From Pristionchus mayeri (lineage: Eukaryota; Nematoda; Chromadorea; Rhabditida; Neodiplogasteridae): a stretch of DNA of 64,000 nt. Below, piece by piece: positions 33,010-43,838 of the stretch; position 1 is the stretch's first letter; every line of letters begins with the position of its first letter. Both the position numbers and the translations under genes were made by a program. Below the pieces are notes generated by a model, which saw nothing but the letters and a program-made list of their open reading frames with translations, was not told where the DNA came from and made no database searches. Where the stretch lies: the NCBI GenBank assembly GCA_036245805.1, contig BTRK01000005.1, positions 41,403,216 through 41,467,215 of the forward strand. Reading direction: 5' to 3'.

Positions 33010-34117
33010 GTATATGGGCAATGCGATTATCGTGTACGGTACTCCTTCAGGACGAGACTGGCTGCCGTGACCTTCCCGGGTGCGGATCTCAGCTATGCTG
33101 CGATCGGAGATTTGCTCCAACGAGGTACATATGCGACGGAGAGGTAAGTCCATCGCTATTATTTAGGGGGTTTAAGGTCATTTAAACGCATTTTCGGGTA
33201 TGTGACAGGGGCGCTACATAGCTTGCGAACTTATCAGCTATTTATCGCACCTGCAACACATCCGAAATTAACCCAAAATTATCTGAAAAAAAATAGTTGA
33301 AATCCTACTATAATAGTTTTACAATTCGTGAAATGATACTACGGTCTGTTAATTATTCGCGCTCTTTCGACGATCGGAAGAGTCTAGCATGACGAATGTC
33401 TACCTAAAAGTCGAAATGACGTCCCTTGACGATAAGATCTATCCCCCCTATTCTCCCCCGTTCTCATCGCTGTCATTCGGATGTGTAGATACGGATAAAC
33501 GCTGGTCTTTACCACTGAAGCCTCGATTCAACCACTAATCACTTAACCACTAATGATCGATTCTTTTACTGGTACGGACGAGGAAGGATGCGCTGCGATG
33601 TATGAGATCATGAAGAAACTGGCGGGGACCGGGATGGACCATACAATTACGTTTGCCAATCTGGATGGATCAAGTTTGAGAATGAAAGGATGAAAGGACG
33701 AATTGGTGGCTGGACGGGTAGTGGATAACACAATGAGTTGTCCCTCGGCCACCACGTCTGAGGCATGGAATACTTCGGTGTTGGAGCGAATGCATTCGAT
33801 GAGCAGCCAGTCGAGGGCCGATGTAAGGATTCACACGTGAGTACAAATTTGGAGGGGGAGATCGGGAGGTCTCACGTATCGTAAGTAGAGAAATGTTATG
33901 ACTTATTTTGAGCACTAGAGAGAGACCGACTAATCCAATGCAGATGAAAGGGAGCATGCCGTGCAAGATGTGGGTTCTTGGGGAGGACAAGGCTACCCTG
34001 ATGGATTGTGCGGTGACGAGGAATACGATAGACGACGAGTGGCAGATGTCGTACTTGCAGATGCAGGTAATGGATGAGTATTTCAAGATTAGGAGAATGC
34101 GTATGGATCATGCGTAG
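33010..34117 (+). CDS. Unrecognised coding exons
   Basis: Separate GC-richer stretches read as CDYRVRYSFRTRLAAV (33030-33146), MYEIMKKLAGTGMDHTITF then ANLDGSSL (33570-33680), CPSATTSEAWNTSVLERM (33735-33840, donor GTGAGT) and GSMPCKMWVLGEDKATL to a stop at 34115-34117. RVRYSF and ANLDGS echo VRYSSF and SNLDAS in the 31836-32306 fragment, so the two look like diverged tandem copies. I could not thread them into one frame-consistent gene. Function unknown. Confidence 0.35.
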
Positions 34118-35098
34118 GAAATTGTAATTTTTTGTAAGATTGTTCCGCGCATTCTTAATCTCACGCACAACTTTAATCTCTTTATTTATCTGCTGAATAA
34201 ATCTTTAAAATGTTTCATACTTTTCCTCTGAGTGGTCAGATATGATAGCGTTGTCACGCTGATACGCCTGCACAACCATCCTTATTCAGGATGTGGTCTC
34301 AATTAGAGTGACGTTTTCGTATTTCAAAACTCACTCAACATACTGGTGATTGTGCTATATTTTTTCTGGTGCGCACACCACTTGAATTACAAAAAAAGAT
34401 CTGAAATCGAATACATATATCGTATCTCATTGCATCAATAGCAATGCACACAATGAGTGCAATGAACGTACTTATTACGAGAGCATGGGTTATACAATTA
34501 TTAAAGGCGTAGTGAGCCGAACTGTGACAACAAGTATATTGACGAATCCTGGGCAATAGACATTCACAAACTAGCAACTGCTCTTCAGATGAGCAGAGAG
34601 GGAATGAGAAGGGGAACATGAGAAGGTGACTCGGATGCGAAGAGTGAGTAGTGAAAGTGACTCATATCAGTGTGCAAAGGGATCAGTATTAGGTCGGATG
34701 AGAACTATGACGTCATGCCGTCTGGCGATACATCAAAAGCGGCATGACCTCATACGAACAAATGCGAGGGAGACACGAGCAGTTTCTTGTATATCAGGAG
34801 GGATATAGAAGCTGGATAGGGATAGCTTCACAACAAATGGCTCTTCTCATTCTGCGGGATCCTTGCCTAGGAGATAGTACACATAATGAGTCTTGCCAAG
34901 CCACGTATACTATGTAGAGAAAAATATTGCCGAGTGTGGGGCACATACTGCTGCTTTTAGGTACCATCCCGACAGTATGTGTAGGTGCGATCTGATTCAC
35001 AATATCAAATATCTACATTACATCGAATTCCATTTTATCCAGCTTTGCAATTTGCGGTTTCCAAAAACATAATGTTGATCAATGAAATGACATTTGCT
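34118..35098. other. Intergenic with one MITE
   Basis: It contains a CRE-core MITE at 34686-34765 (TTAGGTCGGATGAGAACTAT, ACGTCATGCCG and its mirror) and a decayed hairpin near 34840-34900. No gene recognised. Confidence 0.45.
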
Positions 35099-35254
35099 TC
35101 AGGCGTTTGGGCAGCACCACTGATTGGCGATGCCGCAAGACTGCCCTCCGAGACACTCGTTGCTGATGCAGGGACCGGAAGAGGCGGAACCATCGCAGGC
35201 AATGGCCGAGGCAACCGCCAGTAGCAGAAAGAGAGTGAGGAGAAGGCGGATCAT
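35099..35254 (-). CDS. Small secreted cysteine-rich peptide (WCC type)
   Basis: A single open exon of 51 residues plus stop. MIRLLLTLFLLLAVASAIA is a strong signal peptide. The mature part, CDGSASSGPCISNECLGGQS then CGIANQWCCPNA, has six cysteines and ends in WCC. The GPCI-N-C-G-C-WCC pattern recurs in the minus-strand exon at 35782-35958 and in diverged form at 40201-40405. Unlike those, it lacks the N-terminal GLCP module. The likely role is a secreted defence or cuticle-associated peptide, by analogy only. Confidence 0.6.
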   Translation of the reverse strand: MIRLLLTLFLLLAVASAIACDGSASSGPCISNECLGGQSCGIANQWCCPNA

Positions 35255-35781
35255 GACTGCAATATGATTACTCAAAAACTGGTAAGTAGACGGCGCAATT
35301 CGGAGATTCGCCTCTTAATTTTAGACACTATGATTGACAAGCGTGTGTGAATAATGAAGAAACAATTATAGAATTACGAGTGCTTAGCAAATCAACATTG
35401 TATTTGAACATATGTAAAACGCGTTGGCGTCGGACGTGGGTTTGTGTGATGTAGTGGGGTTAGGGAGGCAGTTATGGCGAATTGAATCGCTTTTCAATGC
35501 CAACAGTTGGGCGTGTTCGATCTAGTAAACAACCGATTATCGTTTGCTTGAAATTGCAGAACGGTCACAGTCAAAACTGCCACACTCAGATTCGAATTCT
35601 CACTCGCTAAATTCGTTGTTCATGGTTCGCTCTTGCAAACCGCATGTACCCCGTTGAAATGGCCACACATGTATAATCAGTCTCACTAGTGGTAGTCGGT
35701 ACTTCCACACCAGCCTATCGAATACGATATGTTCATTCAACAACGAGCAAGGCGATTCAGCAGTGTTGAGAATCATCATAT

Positions 35782-35958
35782 TTATCTGTTCCGATTGCGA
35801 CTTAGACAGCACCACTCATTGATGACGTCACATGCGTATCCGGGAGTGGGGCATCCGTCGTTGATGCAAGGACCGTCGGAGAGGGAGACTTCACAAGTAG
35901 GCAAACAACAGAAGTCACGAACACGCAGTGTTCCATGCGGGCAGAGGCCGTTGTCAGT
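35782..35958 (-). CDS. Cysteine-rich exon, WCC-type paralogue
   Basis: The exon opens after the acceptor CTCCATTCAG and reads NGLCPHGTLRVRDFCCLPTC, then GPCINDGCPTPGYACDVINE and WCCLSRNRNR before TAA. It thus joins a GLCP...FCC module to the GPC...WCC module of 35099-35254. The signal-peptide exon was not found; a foldback element begins at about 36031, where it could be expected, so the 5' end may have been displaced or destroyed. Confidence 0.5.
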   Translation of the reverse strand, partial: TDNGLCPHGTLRVRDFCCLPTCEVSLSDGPCINDGCPTPGYACDVINEWCCLSRNRNR

Positions 35959-36030
35959 CTGAATGGAGAGTTGGAAAACCTATTGTGAATATGAGGCTGT
36001 TTGCCTAAGAACCGGGCAAATTCAGAGAGT

Positions 36031-36985
36031 TCTGGCACATCTCAAAAATCTTGATTTTCTGTAACTCTGTGTTTTGGGGTTATTTTTGGTGCTGAACGCG
36101 GTGAGCACATTTATTTTGTCCTCAGAGTCGCCGTTGGCTTCAGACGACGTCACGTCGAGAACACATTTTCGAATATGGTGCTGCTCTCAAATGTGCTAAA
36201 ATTACGTGAACATGGTTTCCGGGGTAGAATTTCATGTTGATTACTCCTATCTACTTCATTTGTCATGAATTTTAAAAATAAATTTTAAAAATTCAACTTT
36301 GCTCTAAGGCAAAAGTGACCGTAGTGACCTACCTTAAAATGACCGCCGTGCCGAGAGGATTCAGAATCTCTATTTTCGACCATTTTCATACACGGAGTTT
36401 TATTATTGCCAACTTTTATTGATTCCAAAACGTAGGCAATCGTAGAAGTTTCGCCCATCCACTCTCGTCCCTCGTCTGTTTACCCCCTGGCAGTTCTCTC
36501 GCCTCTCTGCGCTCTCTCTCAAACGCACACTCTTTCGCTTCTCTCGAAGAGGGAAGGGAGAGGAGGGGTGAGGCTGGTACGTTTGCCCACGTTCAGGAAT
36601 CAGTAAAATTTGGCAATAATAAAACTCCGTGTATGAAAATGGACGAAAATAGAGATTCTGAATCCTCTCGGCACGGCAGTCATTATAAGGTAGGTCACTA
36701 CGGTCACTTTTGCCTTAGAGCAAAGTTGAATTTTTAAAATTCATGAAAAATGAAGTGGATATGCGTAATCAGTATGAAATTCTACCCCGGAAACCATGTT
36801 TACGTAATTTTAGCACATTTGAGAGCAGCGCCATATTCGAAAATGTGTTTTCGACGTGACGTCGTCTGAAGCCAACGGCGACTCTGGAGAAAACATGAAT
36901 GTGCTCACCGTGTTCAGCACCAAAAATTACGCCAAAACACAGAGTTACAGAAAATCGAGATTTTTGAACTGTGCTGGGTCTTGCT
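36031..36985. mobile_element. Foldback DNA transposon, about 950 bp
   Basis: Two arms of about 390 bases mirror each other: 36031-36425 (for example GTAACTCTGTGTTTTGG, GGTTTCCGGGGTAGAATTTC, CACGGAGTTTTATTATTGCC) against 36605-36985. They flank a 180-base unpaired centre that contains CT-rich sequence. Arms differ by scattered substitutions. No coding capacity. Confidence 0.85.
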
Positions 36986-37021
36986 CGACTCTTAGGCAAA
37001 CGGTCTCACATACTCTAGATT

Positions 37022-39986
37022 ATGGAACACATGAATCTAACAAGCTTATATGATCCTTTCTCCATTCTCCATTCGTGCGCCCGTGAGGGGTGGTCGTACT
37101 CCGATCGCCTCCTCTCTGGCGTGCGTTTGGGAGCCCCCAGTCGTCAGCTTGGACAACCGTACTGGGTCTCGCCTGTCCATCGGATGCAGCCTTCTACCAT
37201 CCGCGTCGGTTCTCTCAACGTACGAACTCTCCGAACAGCCGACCGAGTCGCCGAACTAGAAGATTGCGTGAGTGGGGTGCAATTCGATATAATCGCCCTC
37301 CAGGAACTAAAAAGAATTGGCCGTACGTCCCTGACCTTGAATGCCAGTGGCCATTTATTGGTTGGATACGGTACCAAGTCCGCCAATGGAACCGGATTTC
37401 TTGTGGCGCAGCAACTCGCCTCTCACGTAATCTTCCACTCGGTGAATGACAGATTGTCGTTCATTGACGTCCCACCTCTTGGCTTGCGTGTCATCACCGT
37501 ATACGCCCCTACGACCAGTCACTCGGACCAAGATTACGACGCCATTTTGAATGAGTTAGGTGCACTCGTGGATTCCTCCTCCCGTAGTGTTCGTCTACCT
37601 GGGGGAGGTAGGGGTCACGTAGTTGTCACTGGCGACTTCAATGCGAAGATAGGACGACGTCTGTCGGAGGATGAGCACTATATTGGACGACACGGCCTAG
37701 GAGACAAAAATGATCGAGGCCAATGTTTCCTCGACTTTTGCACTGAGTCAAAACTGTTCGTTCACAACACGCGATTTGACAAACGGGACTCGAGGAAATG
37801 GACGTGGATGTCCCCAAACATGCAAACACGAAACCAAATTGACTACATTATATCCCGCAATAAGTCAATAATACAAGATGTGAATGTGGTCGGTCGATTC
37901 AACTTTACAACCGATCATCGACTAGTTATGGCTCGTCTGAAAGTTCTGAACAAATCAAGGAGGTTTTAAAATCAGCCTCGCCCTCTTCTGCAATTTGACC
38001 GAACACTGTTTACAAGAAAGATCATTTCGAAGTCTAAGGATGACTTCATGTGCTACAAGAAGATCACATGCACTATAGGAGAAATCGCACACGAATCGCA
38101 CACGGTTCCGTGGCATCAAGACGAAAGATTTTCAAAGACGACAAAGGATCTATTCGAGAAAAGGAGGCGTATTAGAGATGTCACACCAAATGCTCATAAT
38201 CGGATTGACTTTTGCCAGACAAACAAACTACTAAGATTCACTGTAGCCGAAGATCTGCGAAAGAAGCATTTGGAAGTGGTGAGAGAAGCTGTTAGATACG
38301 GGTACAGTACACGAAGAGCGCTACGATCGTCGCAAATCGGAAATGCTCAAATGAATCAGCTGGAAAAGCCCGTTGGTTCTATCGCCTACTCCAAAAATGA
38401 CTTAAGACATGTTGTGAAATCTTATTATGATGATTTATTTGCAAGCAGACAAAGACCGTCTAGAGTGACGTGTAAATCAACTGAAACCTTCTTGCCTATT
38501 CTCAAAAGTGAAGTTGAATGCTCAATCAGGAAATTGAAGAATGGCAAGTCTCCTGGCCCAGATAAGATTACTGCAGAAATGTTGAAGAGTGGAATTGATA
38601 TAATCTCCCAACCTCTTACTTCATTATTCAACGAATGGATCGCCAAGGAGGAAGTGCCCGACAATCTCTCGAATTCACATCATTTCACTCATATTCAAGA
38701 AGGGGAATCAGTTAGATATCACAAACTACAGACCGATAGCGTTGCTAAATCTGATCTACAAAGTTTTTACATCCACGATCGATACACGAATAGAGTGTAC
38801 GTTAAATGCAAGCCAAACTCACGATCAAGCCGGATTCAGAAGGAATTATTCAACACTTGATCACTCCTTTATTATAAGCGAGATTATAAGCAAATCAATG
38901 GAATATGACTTTCCCTGTTTCATGGTCTTCATTGACTATACCAAAGCGTTTGACAGCATCGAATTCGGTTCGGTTTGGGCAGCATTGTCAAAACAAAGAA
39001 TACATTCTAAAATTGTGAACGTTATGAGAAATGTGTACAACAAAAGTCAAGTATGTGTGAGATTGGGCAAGGAAAAAGTTCCTATTGACATAGCAAAAGG
39101 TGTCCGACAAGGAGACCCACTATCCCCTCATTTATTCAATGCAGTGCTGCAAGAATGTTTTAGTGAGCTGAACTGGCAGAATTACGTAATAAATATAGAT
39201 GGAAAACGGCTGAACAATCTCATATATGCGGATGACGTCGTATTGGTTTCTCATTTTGCGCAAGAAGCTCAAACAATGATAGATGATCTATGCACAGCAA
39301 GCAGGAAAGTCGGGCTCGTTGTAAACAAGAAGAAGACTGTTGTTATGTCAAATCGAAACCAGCCACGACTAATCGCTGACCACGAAGCTCTGAAATACGT
39401 CAATTCTTTCATCTACCTTGGAATACGCGTCTCTTTCTATCAATGCCTAATGCAAGAAATTAATCGCAGGATCGGAAGTGCATGGAGAGGGTTTAACCGG
39501 TTTCACGAGTTCCTCACGAACAGAAAGATTGAAATGGGACTGAAGAGACGAGTGTACATGATGTGCGTTGTGCCAGCTCTGTTATATGGATCTGAACTAT
39601 GGAGTCCGACGAAAAAGATACATACTCGGCTCATTGTAGCACAGTGTAGTATGATGCGGAAAATGTGCGGAGTAACAAGATTGGAACGCCGAACGAATGA
39701 TTGGCTGTCTCTAAAAGTCCCTCTCCCAGATATCCGAGCACAGGCAATGGAAAGGAAATGGTTTTGGGCCGCAAGACTGGCATATATAAATGACGACAGA
39801 TGGACAAAACGTGTGATGGACTGGACTCCGTACGATCGAGCCAGGCCAATTGGCAGACCAAAAACAAGATGGAAGGACGAATTTGTGAAGCAACTTGGAG
39901 CTAATTGGGGGAGCGTTTGCACAAGAGACCCCGATAAATGTAAGAACTGTATCATCCACCAGGCCCAGACCTTGATCAATGGATAA
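37022..39986 (+). pseudogene. RTE-type LINE, endonuclease and reverse transcriptase, broken
   Basis: The N-terminal APE-type endonuclease spans about 37190-37960: GSLNVRTL, ALQEL, GDFNAKIG and TDHRLVMARL. An in-frame TAA (37967-37969) separates it from the RT region. The RT (38530-39300) has GKSPGPDKITAEM, FIDYTKAFDSI, GVRQGDPLSP and the catalytic YADDVVL. Between 38660 and 38730 the frame shifts (the first frame ends at 38860, the second carries ITNYRPIALLNLIYKVF onward), so no single protein can be made. The C-terminus ends KCKNCIIHQAQTLING, followed by a (TAA)n tail (39984-40010), typical of RTE elements. It copies itself by target-primed reverse transcription; this copy is dead. Confidence 0.88.
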
Positions 39987-40107
39987 ATAATAATAATAAT
40001 AATAATAATATGATCATTAACACAACTGTGAAGGTCCAGAAATAAGGCAAGAGTGGACATTTTTGACATTTTGCATCCACAAATAGTGTTACTAGGGTAC
40101 GCAATTC

Positions 40108-40190
40108 GGGTCATGGTCTCTTCATTTCAAACACTCTCGCATCGTTCGACTGGTCGAGAGAGTGTGCAAAATGAAAAGATGATTACCCGA
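40108..40190. repeat. Hairpin element (GAGAGTGTG family)
   Basis: GGGTCATGGTCTCTTCATTT and CAAACACTCTCGC are mirrored by GAGAGAGTGTGCAAAATG and AAGATGATTACCCG around TTCGACTGG. Between the LINE tail and the cysteine-rich fragment. Confidence 0.65.
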
Positions 40191-40200
40191 ATTGCGCACT

Positions 40201-40405
40201 CTAGTTGTTACTGACGGGTCCAACGAGCGAGGTGCCGGAGGGACAAGTATCGGGGCGGCAGTACAGGTTGACGATGTCACAGGGGTAACCGGGAATGGGG
40301 CAGGAGTGGTTGATGCAGGGGCCGTTGGAGAGGGAGACATCGCAAGGTGCGTCAGACTGACATCACAATTCGCCGACACGGAGTAATCCAGTAGGGCAGA
40401 GTCCG
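40201..40405 (-). pseudogene. Cysteine-rich exon, WCC-type paralogue with in-frame stop
   Basis: After the acceptor CAACTGTCAG it reads SGLCPTGLLRVGEL, then TGA, then CQSDAPCDVSLSNGPCINHS and CPIPGYPCDIVNLYC, ending VSNN and TAG. It matches the 35782-35958 exon position by position (GLCP, RV, CDVSLSNGPCIN, PGY-CD). The TGA stands where FCC occurs in the paralogue, and WCC has become YCR. No signal exon was found. Either a pseudogene or a gene with an unrecognised tiny intron at TTGTGATGTCAG. Confidence 0.5.
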
Positions 40406-40556
40406 CTGACAGTTGGAAATGTTAGAAATTAGCTACAGAACAACGGGGTGTTGTTTTCGCATACAATTCATTGTGTGTTTCATCATGTTATTTTCAACCC
40501 AGCCGCGTGTGTGCCTAGGGTTAGGGTCGGTGATGAACTCAAGGGTCCCATAAGCG

Positions 40557-41310
40557 TTGTTCCAGCGGAGTGTTATTTCTAAGTCGATCGATAACAATGT
40601 TGAGACCTTATTCGGCCCTATTGGTGGAGTCTGTTGTTATCATACTGTAAGTGTCGTATATCTCATCAAATGCTCCCTTTGTTCTCAATCTTACGTCGGT
40701 GAGACCGGTAGACCTCTCGATCTCAGAGCTTACGGCCACTGTAAGTCAGCTCGAAACCCAACTTGAATTAGCTATAGACACAACTCCTTTGCAATCCATT
40801 CTAAGAGTGACCATAACAGTGTTCCCATTTCACTAACTGGATCCATTCGCCATTGTGAATGCAATACTTGTCGTCGTAAGAATTGCTGAGGCAATGTATA
40901 TTGTCAAATTAGATCCTGCTTTGAAAACAGGGTAGAACTCTCCAAGGAGAGTGCTCCTATTACCCTTCAAACCCTTAACATCTAATCCATTCTCTCTTCT
41001 CACTCACCTTCTCACCTTCCTCCCTTTTTCTCCCTCGCCATGCTTCCCCTTCCTCTTTCCTCCCTCTCTTTTTCTGTGCCATCTCCAATCCACACACTCT
41101 CTCAGTCCCATCATCTTCGCGCTTCCCCATTTATTCATCCTACTAGTTGTATATTTCTCAAACTGCTTTATTGATTCATGTTCCTCTCGTTTTATCGATT
41201 GTCGATTGTCCACTCCTACTAGTTCTCTTTCATGTGGTTTTACTGACTGATGATGGGCTGTGGCCCGAAACGTCTCGCCGATAAACGCTGATGCGCTACC
41301 TCCTCCTGTC
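40557..41310 (+). mobile_element. Penelope-like retroelement 3' remnant
   Basis: The frame 40557-40766 contains VVYLIKCSLCSQSYVGETGR then PLDLRAYGH, the GIY-YIG endonuclease signature (here VYLI...YVGETGR with R downstream) of Penelope-like elements. It is broken soon after. The downstream pyrimidine-rich stretch and GGCTGTGGCCCGAAACGTCT at about 41255 resemble the 3' non-coding end of such elements. No reverse transcriptase domain remains. Confidence 0.6.
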
Positions 41311-42041
41311 TCCCCTTCCGGCTTTACGAAGATAACAAGCAGTAATTCTACGCTATGACATGAATCACCGGATATTTTTCATAAAGCTTCTAGTCTTATG
41401 AGATCGCATATACATCATCTTCACCTACAATGATATCACCCTGGATGGTTACTCTCATATGAAAACATCCTCCGCATTATCCCAAATAACAATGCATCTC
41501 ACTGTCGTGAGCGTTGCAGACAACAAAAATCCTTTGTAGTCTGCGTGTATGATCACCAAAGAGTTATCGTACGTGATGGAAATATAGGAACGTATACCGA
41601 GAAATTTCTAAAAATATCACCTTTGTGGGATTATGGTGAATATACATTTTTGTGACTTGATTTTTTTCATTCTTTTTTTCATATACGTTTGCATAAAACG
41701 GATGGATTTTTTTCCATGATAAGTGGCTAAATAATATATAAAAGATAAAATAAAAATTGAATAAAATTTCGAAAATTCCACTACCGTAATCGCAGTTTCG
41801 TCACTGCGTCCGCGAGCGGCCTGAATTTCGCAATGCCCCGCTCCTACTTATTTTCCTTCGGATTTCTTATTATATTGTTCAATTAAGTTTAATTTTAATT
41901 AGCTTCGCACTCTCATCTGCCCAGTTTCCTAAAGTAGCATTGCCACTAGTTTTAAGCAGTTTATGCGCATTTTGTCATGAGACTTAAAATGTAATTTTGT
42001 GTTGTTTACGTTCATTTTTGTTGACTACCTTTGATTTGCAG
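41311..42041. other. No gene recognised
   Basis: AT-rich sequence between the Penelope-like remnant and the orphan exon. No coding or repeat signal that I can support. Confidence 0.35.
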
Positions 42042-42141
42042 AACCGAGAACGTCGAGAAGGCTTGGACCGAGGCCGAAATTTCCTATGAAGTGGGAGGGA
42101 AGCACCTGGGCCAAGCTGCCCGCAAGCTTGTAAGCGAATAA
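42042..42141 (+). CDS. Orphan exon, unidentified
   Basis: After the acceptor GATTTGCAG, one frame reads TENVEKAWTEAEISYEVGGK then HLGQAARKLVSE and TAA. An alternative is that CTT/GTAAGC is a donor, making this an internal exon. Codon composition is gene-like and unlike the AT-rich flanks. No neighbouring exons found; probably a remnant of a gene disrupted by the flanking elements. Confidence 0.35.
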
Positions 42142-42377
42142 TTTGACGGAGCGATGCGTACTAAAAAATTGATAGCCCTCTCCCCATTATCTTACCATAG
42201 AATGTTACTCACCAATGACGACTAATTGTTCAATAATGGCCCTACATATGTAAATAGTAGTGACATTATTACTCATCCGGAACGTAAGAGCATATAAATT
42301 AAATTACAAATCTTACCGGCACAATGCTACATTAGCATCCTCAAATTGATCTGTTCGAAAATATGTACAATATTTAA

Positions 42378-43536
42378 GAGACCTTCCACGAGAAAACGTA
42401 GCTTTTAGGAGGGGTCGACGGATGACTTTTCTGCTTTTCTGCATCTTTTCTGCAAATTCGGCCTTAAAACAGAACTCGGCCAAAGTCGGGGCATCAGGAA
42501 CTGACTTTCTTGTGCCCCGAGGGCAAATGAAGAGCGATCGATACCAAACTTTCTGGGTCATCTAGGGTCATAATAAAGATCGTTTTTCTTCTTTCCACGA
42601 GTCTCTAGCTTGTCTAGAAGCTGAGCTATAAATTTGCAGCCTCCAACTTGCAGCTTCTGCAGCAAAAATGCGCGAGGTCGCAGCCACTTGAAAATTGTTT
42701 TCTGGATAGCCCTATGGCACCTCTCAACCCTCAGAAAGTCCGGTAAGCACGAAAAATTTCTACGAGGAAATAATCCATTTCGGAAAAGTGTATTGTGATT
42801 GCGTCATCACTATGCAAGAGCGAAAAATTGTGAAAAGTAGTCTATAAGTCCATCGGATTCCCCGATGAATTTCCTATCTACAGTTAAAATTTCAGCACGA
42901 TTCGGCAATCGGCTCAAAAATTATAGGGCTCCAAATTTTTGGAAGAATACTTATGATCGATACTGTATTTCAAAATATTATGCATAACTGACGTCAGCGA
43001 TGACGGATTGTGGTCAAATTTTTTTTTCGACATAACTTTTCATGCTCTTTCAAATGAGCTATGTCACGACACCGAAATCTAAAGTTTGAAACATTTCGTA
43101 GCTGAGTAGGTCATGATCAAATTCTTATAATTTCTTCGCACATCGGTAAAATTTGCTGAAAATCGAGTAAATTATGTAGTTTTGCACGGGGAATCTGAAA
43201 ATGAGGAAATCTCAGGGATACGCGGAGAAAATTTTTTCAGGGGAGCTAAAAAACTTCGTTTTGGACACTTTCTCGATGTCTGATCGCTGTCAAAGTATGT
43301 TTTTTTGTTATTTTCATCGAGAAGTACACCAGAAAAAACTATAATATCATACTTTTTGAAAAGTTGAATTTTTCGATTTTTTAGGGCCTGGTCTGGCATT
43401 TTTCGGAAAGTGCACCAGAGGCACTCATATTGGGCCAAAATCAGCACTCGGTATGGGAACTTCACCAGCAGAATATTCAAGGGGGTTGCAGAAAAGTCAT
43501 CCGTACGGTTCCTACGTTTTCTCGTGGAAGGTCTCT
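42378..43536. mobile_element. Non-autonomous DNA transposon, 1.16 kb
   Basis: GAGACCTTCCACGAGAAAAC at the left is mirrored by GTTTTCTCGTGGAAGGTCTC at the right, and GATGACTTTTCTGC by GCAGAAAAGTCATC, each end bordered by TTAA or TTA. The left half (42520-42740) is clearly related to part of the foldback element at 46572-47903 (shared ACCAAACTTTC, GGTCATCTAGGGTC, ACTTGAAAATT). No transposase. Confidence 0.75.
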
Positions 43537-43838
43537 TAAAAACAAACAAATATGACTAATATTGCATTGATCATGGTGTCATGCTCTTATATATTATTCA
43601 TATTAAAATAATTTGAGTCGAAAAAGAAGCGAATGCGTTTTTCATAGTTTACAAACATCACAATCTCGATTAATTTGCCGCACCTTGTTTTGTGATGAGC
43701 AATAGTGTATAAAACACCGAAAATCGCCAGTTTGATAACACCTACTAGTGCTAGATCAGGTATACCCTCATAATTGTGACTATTTCATGTTGCACCATTA
43801 TTGGAATTGAACATATGCAGGTCAACAAGAGCACACCG

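Noticed and set aside
36480..36560. CT/GA-rich hairpin as a separate regulatory element
   Set aside because: It lies in the unpaired centre of the foldback transposon and shows no motif that I can support.
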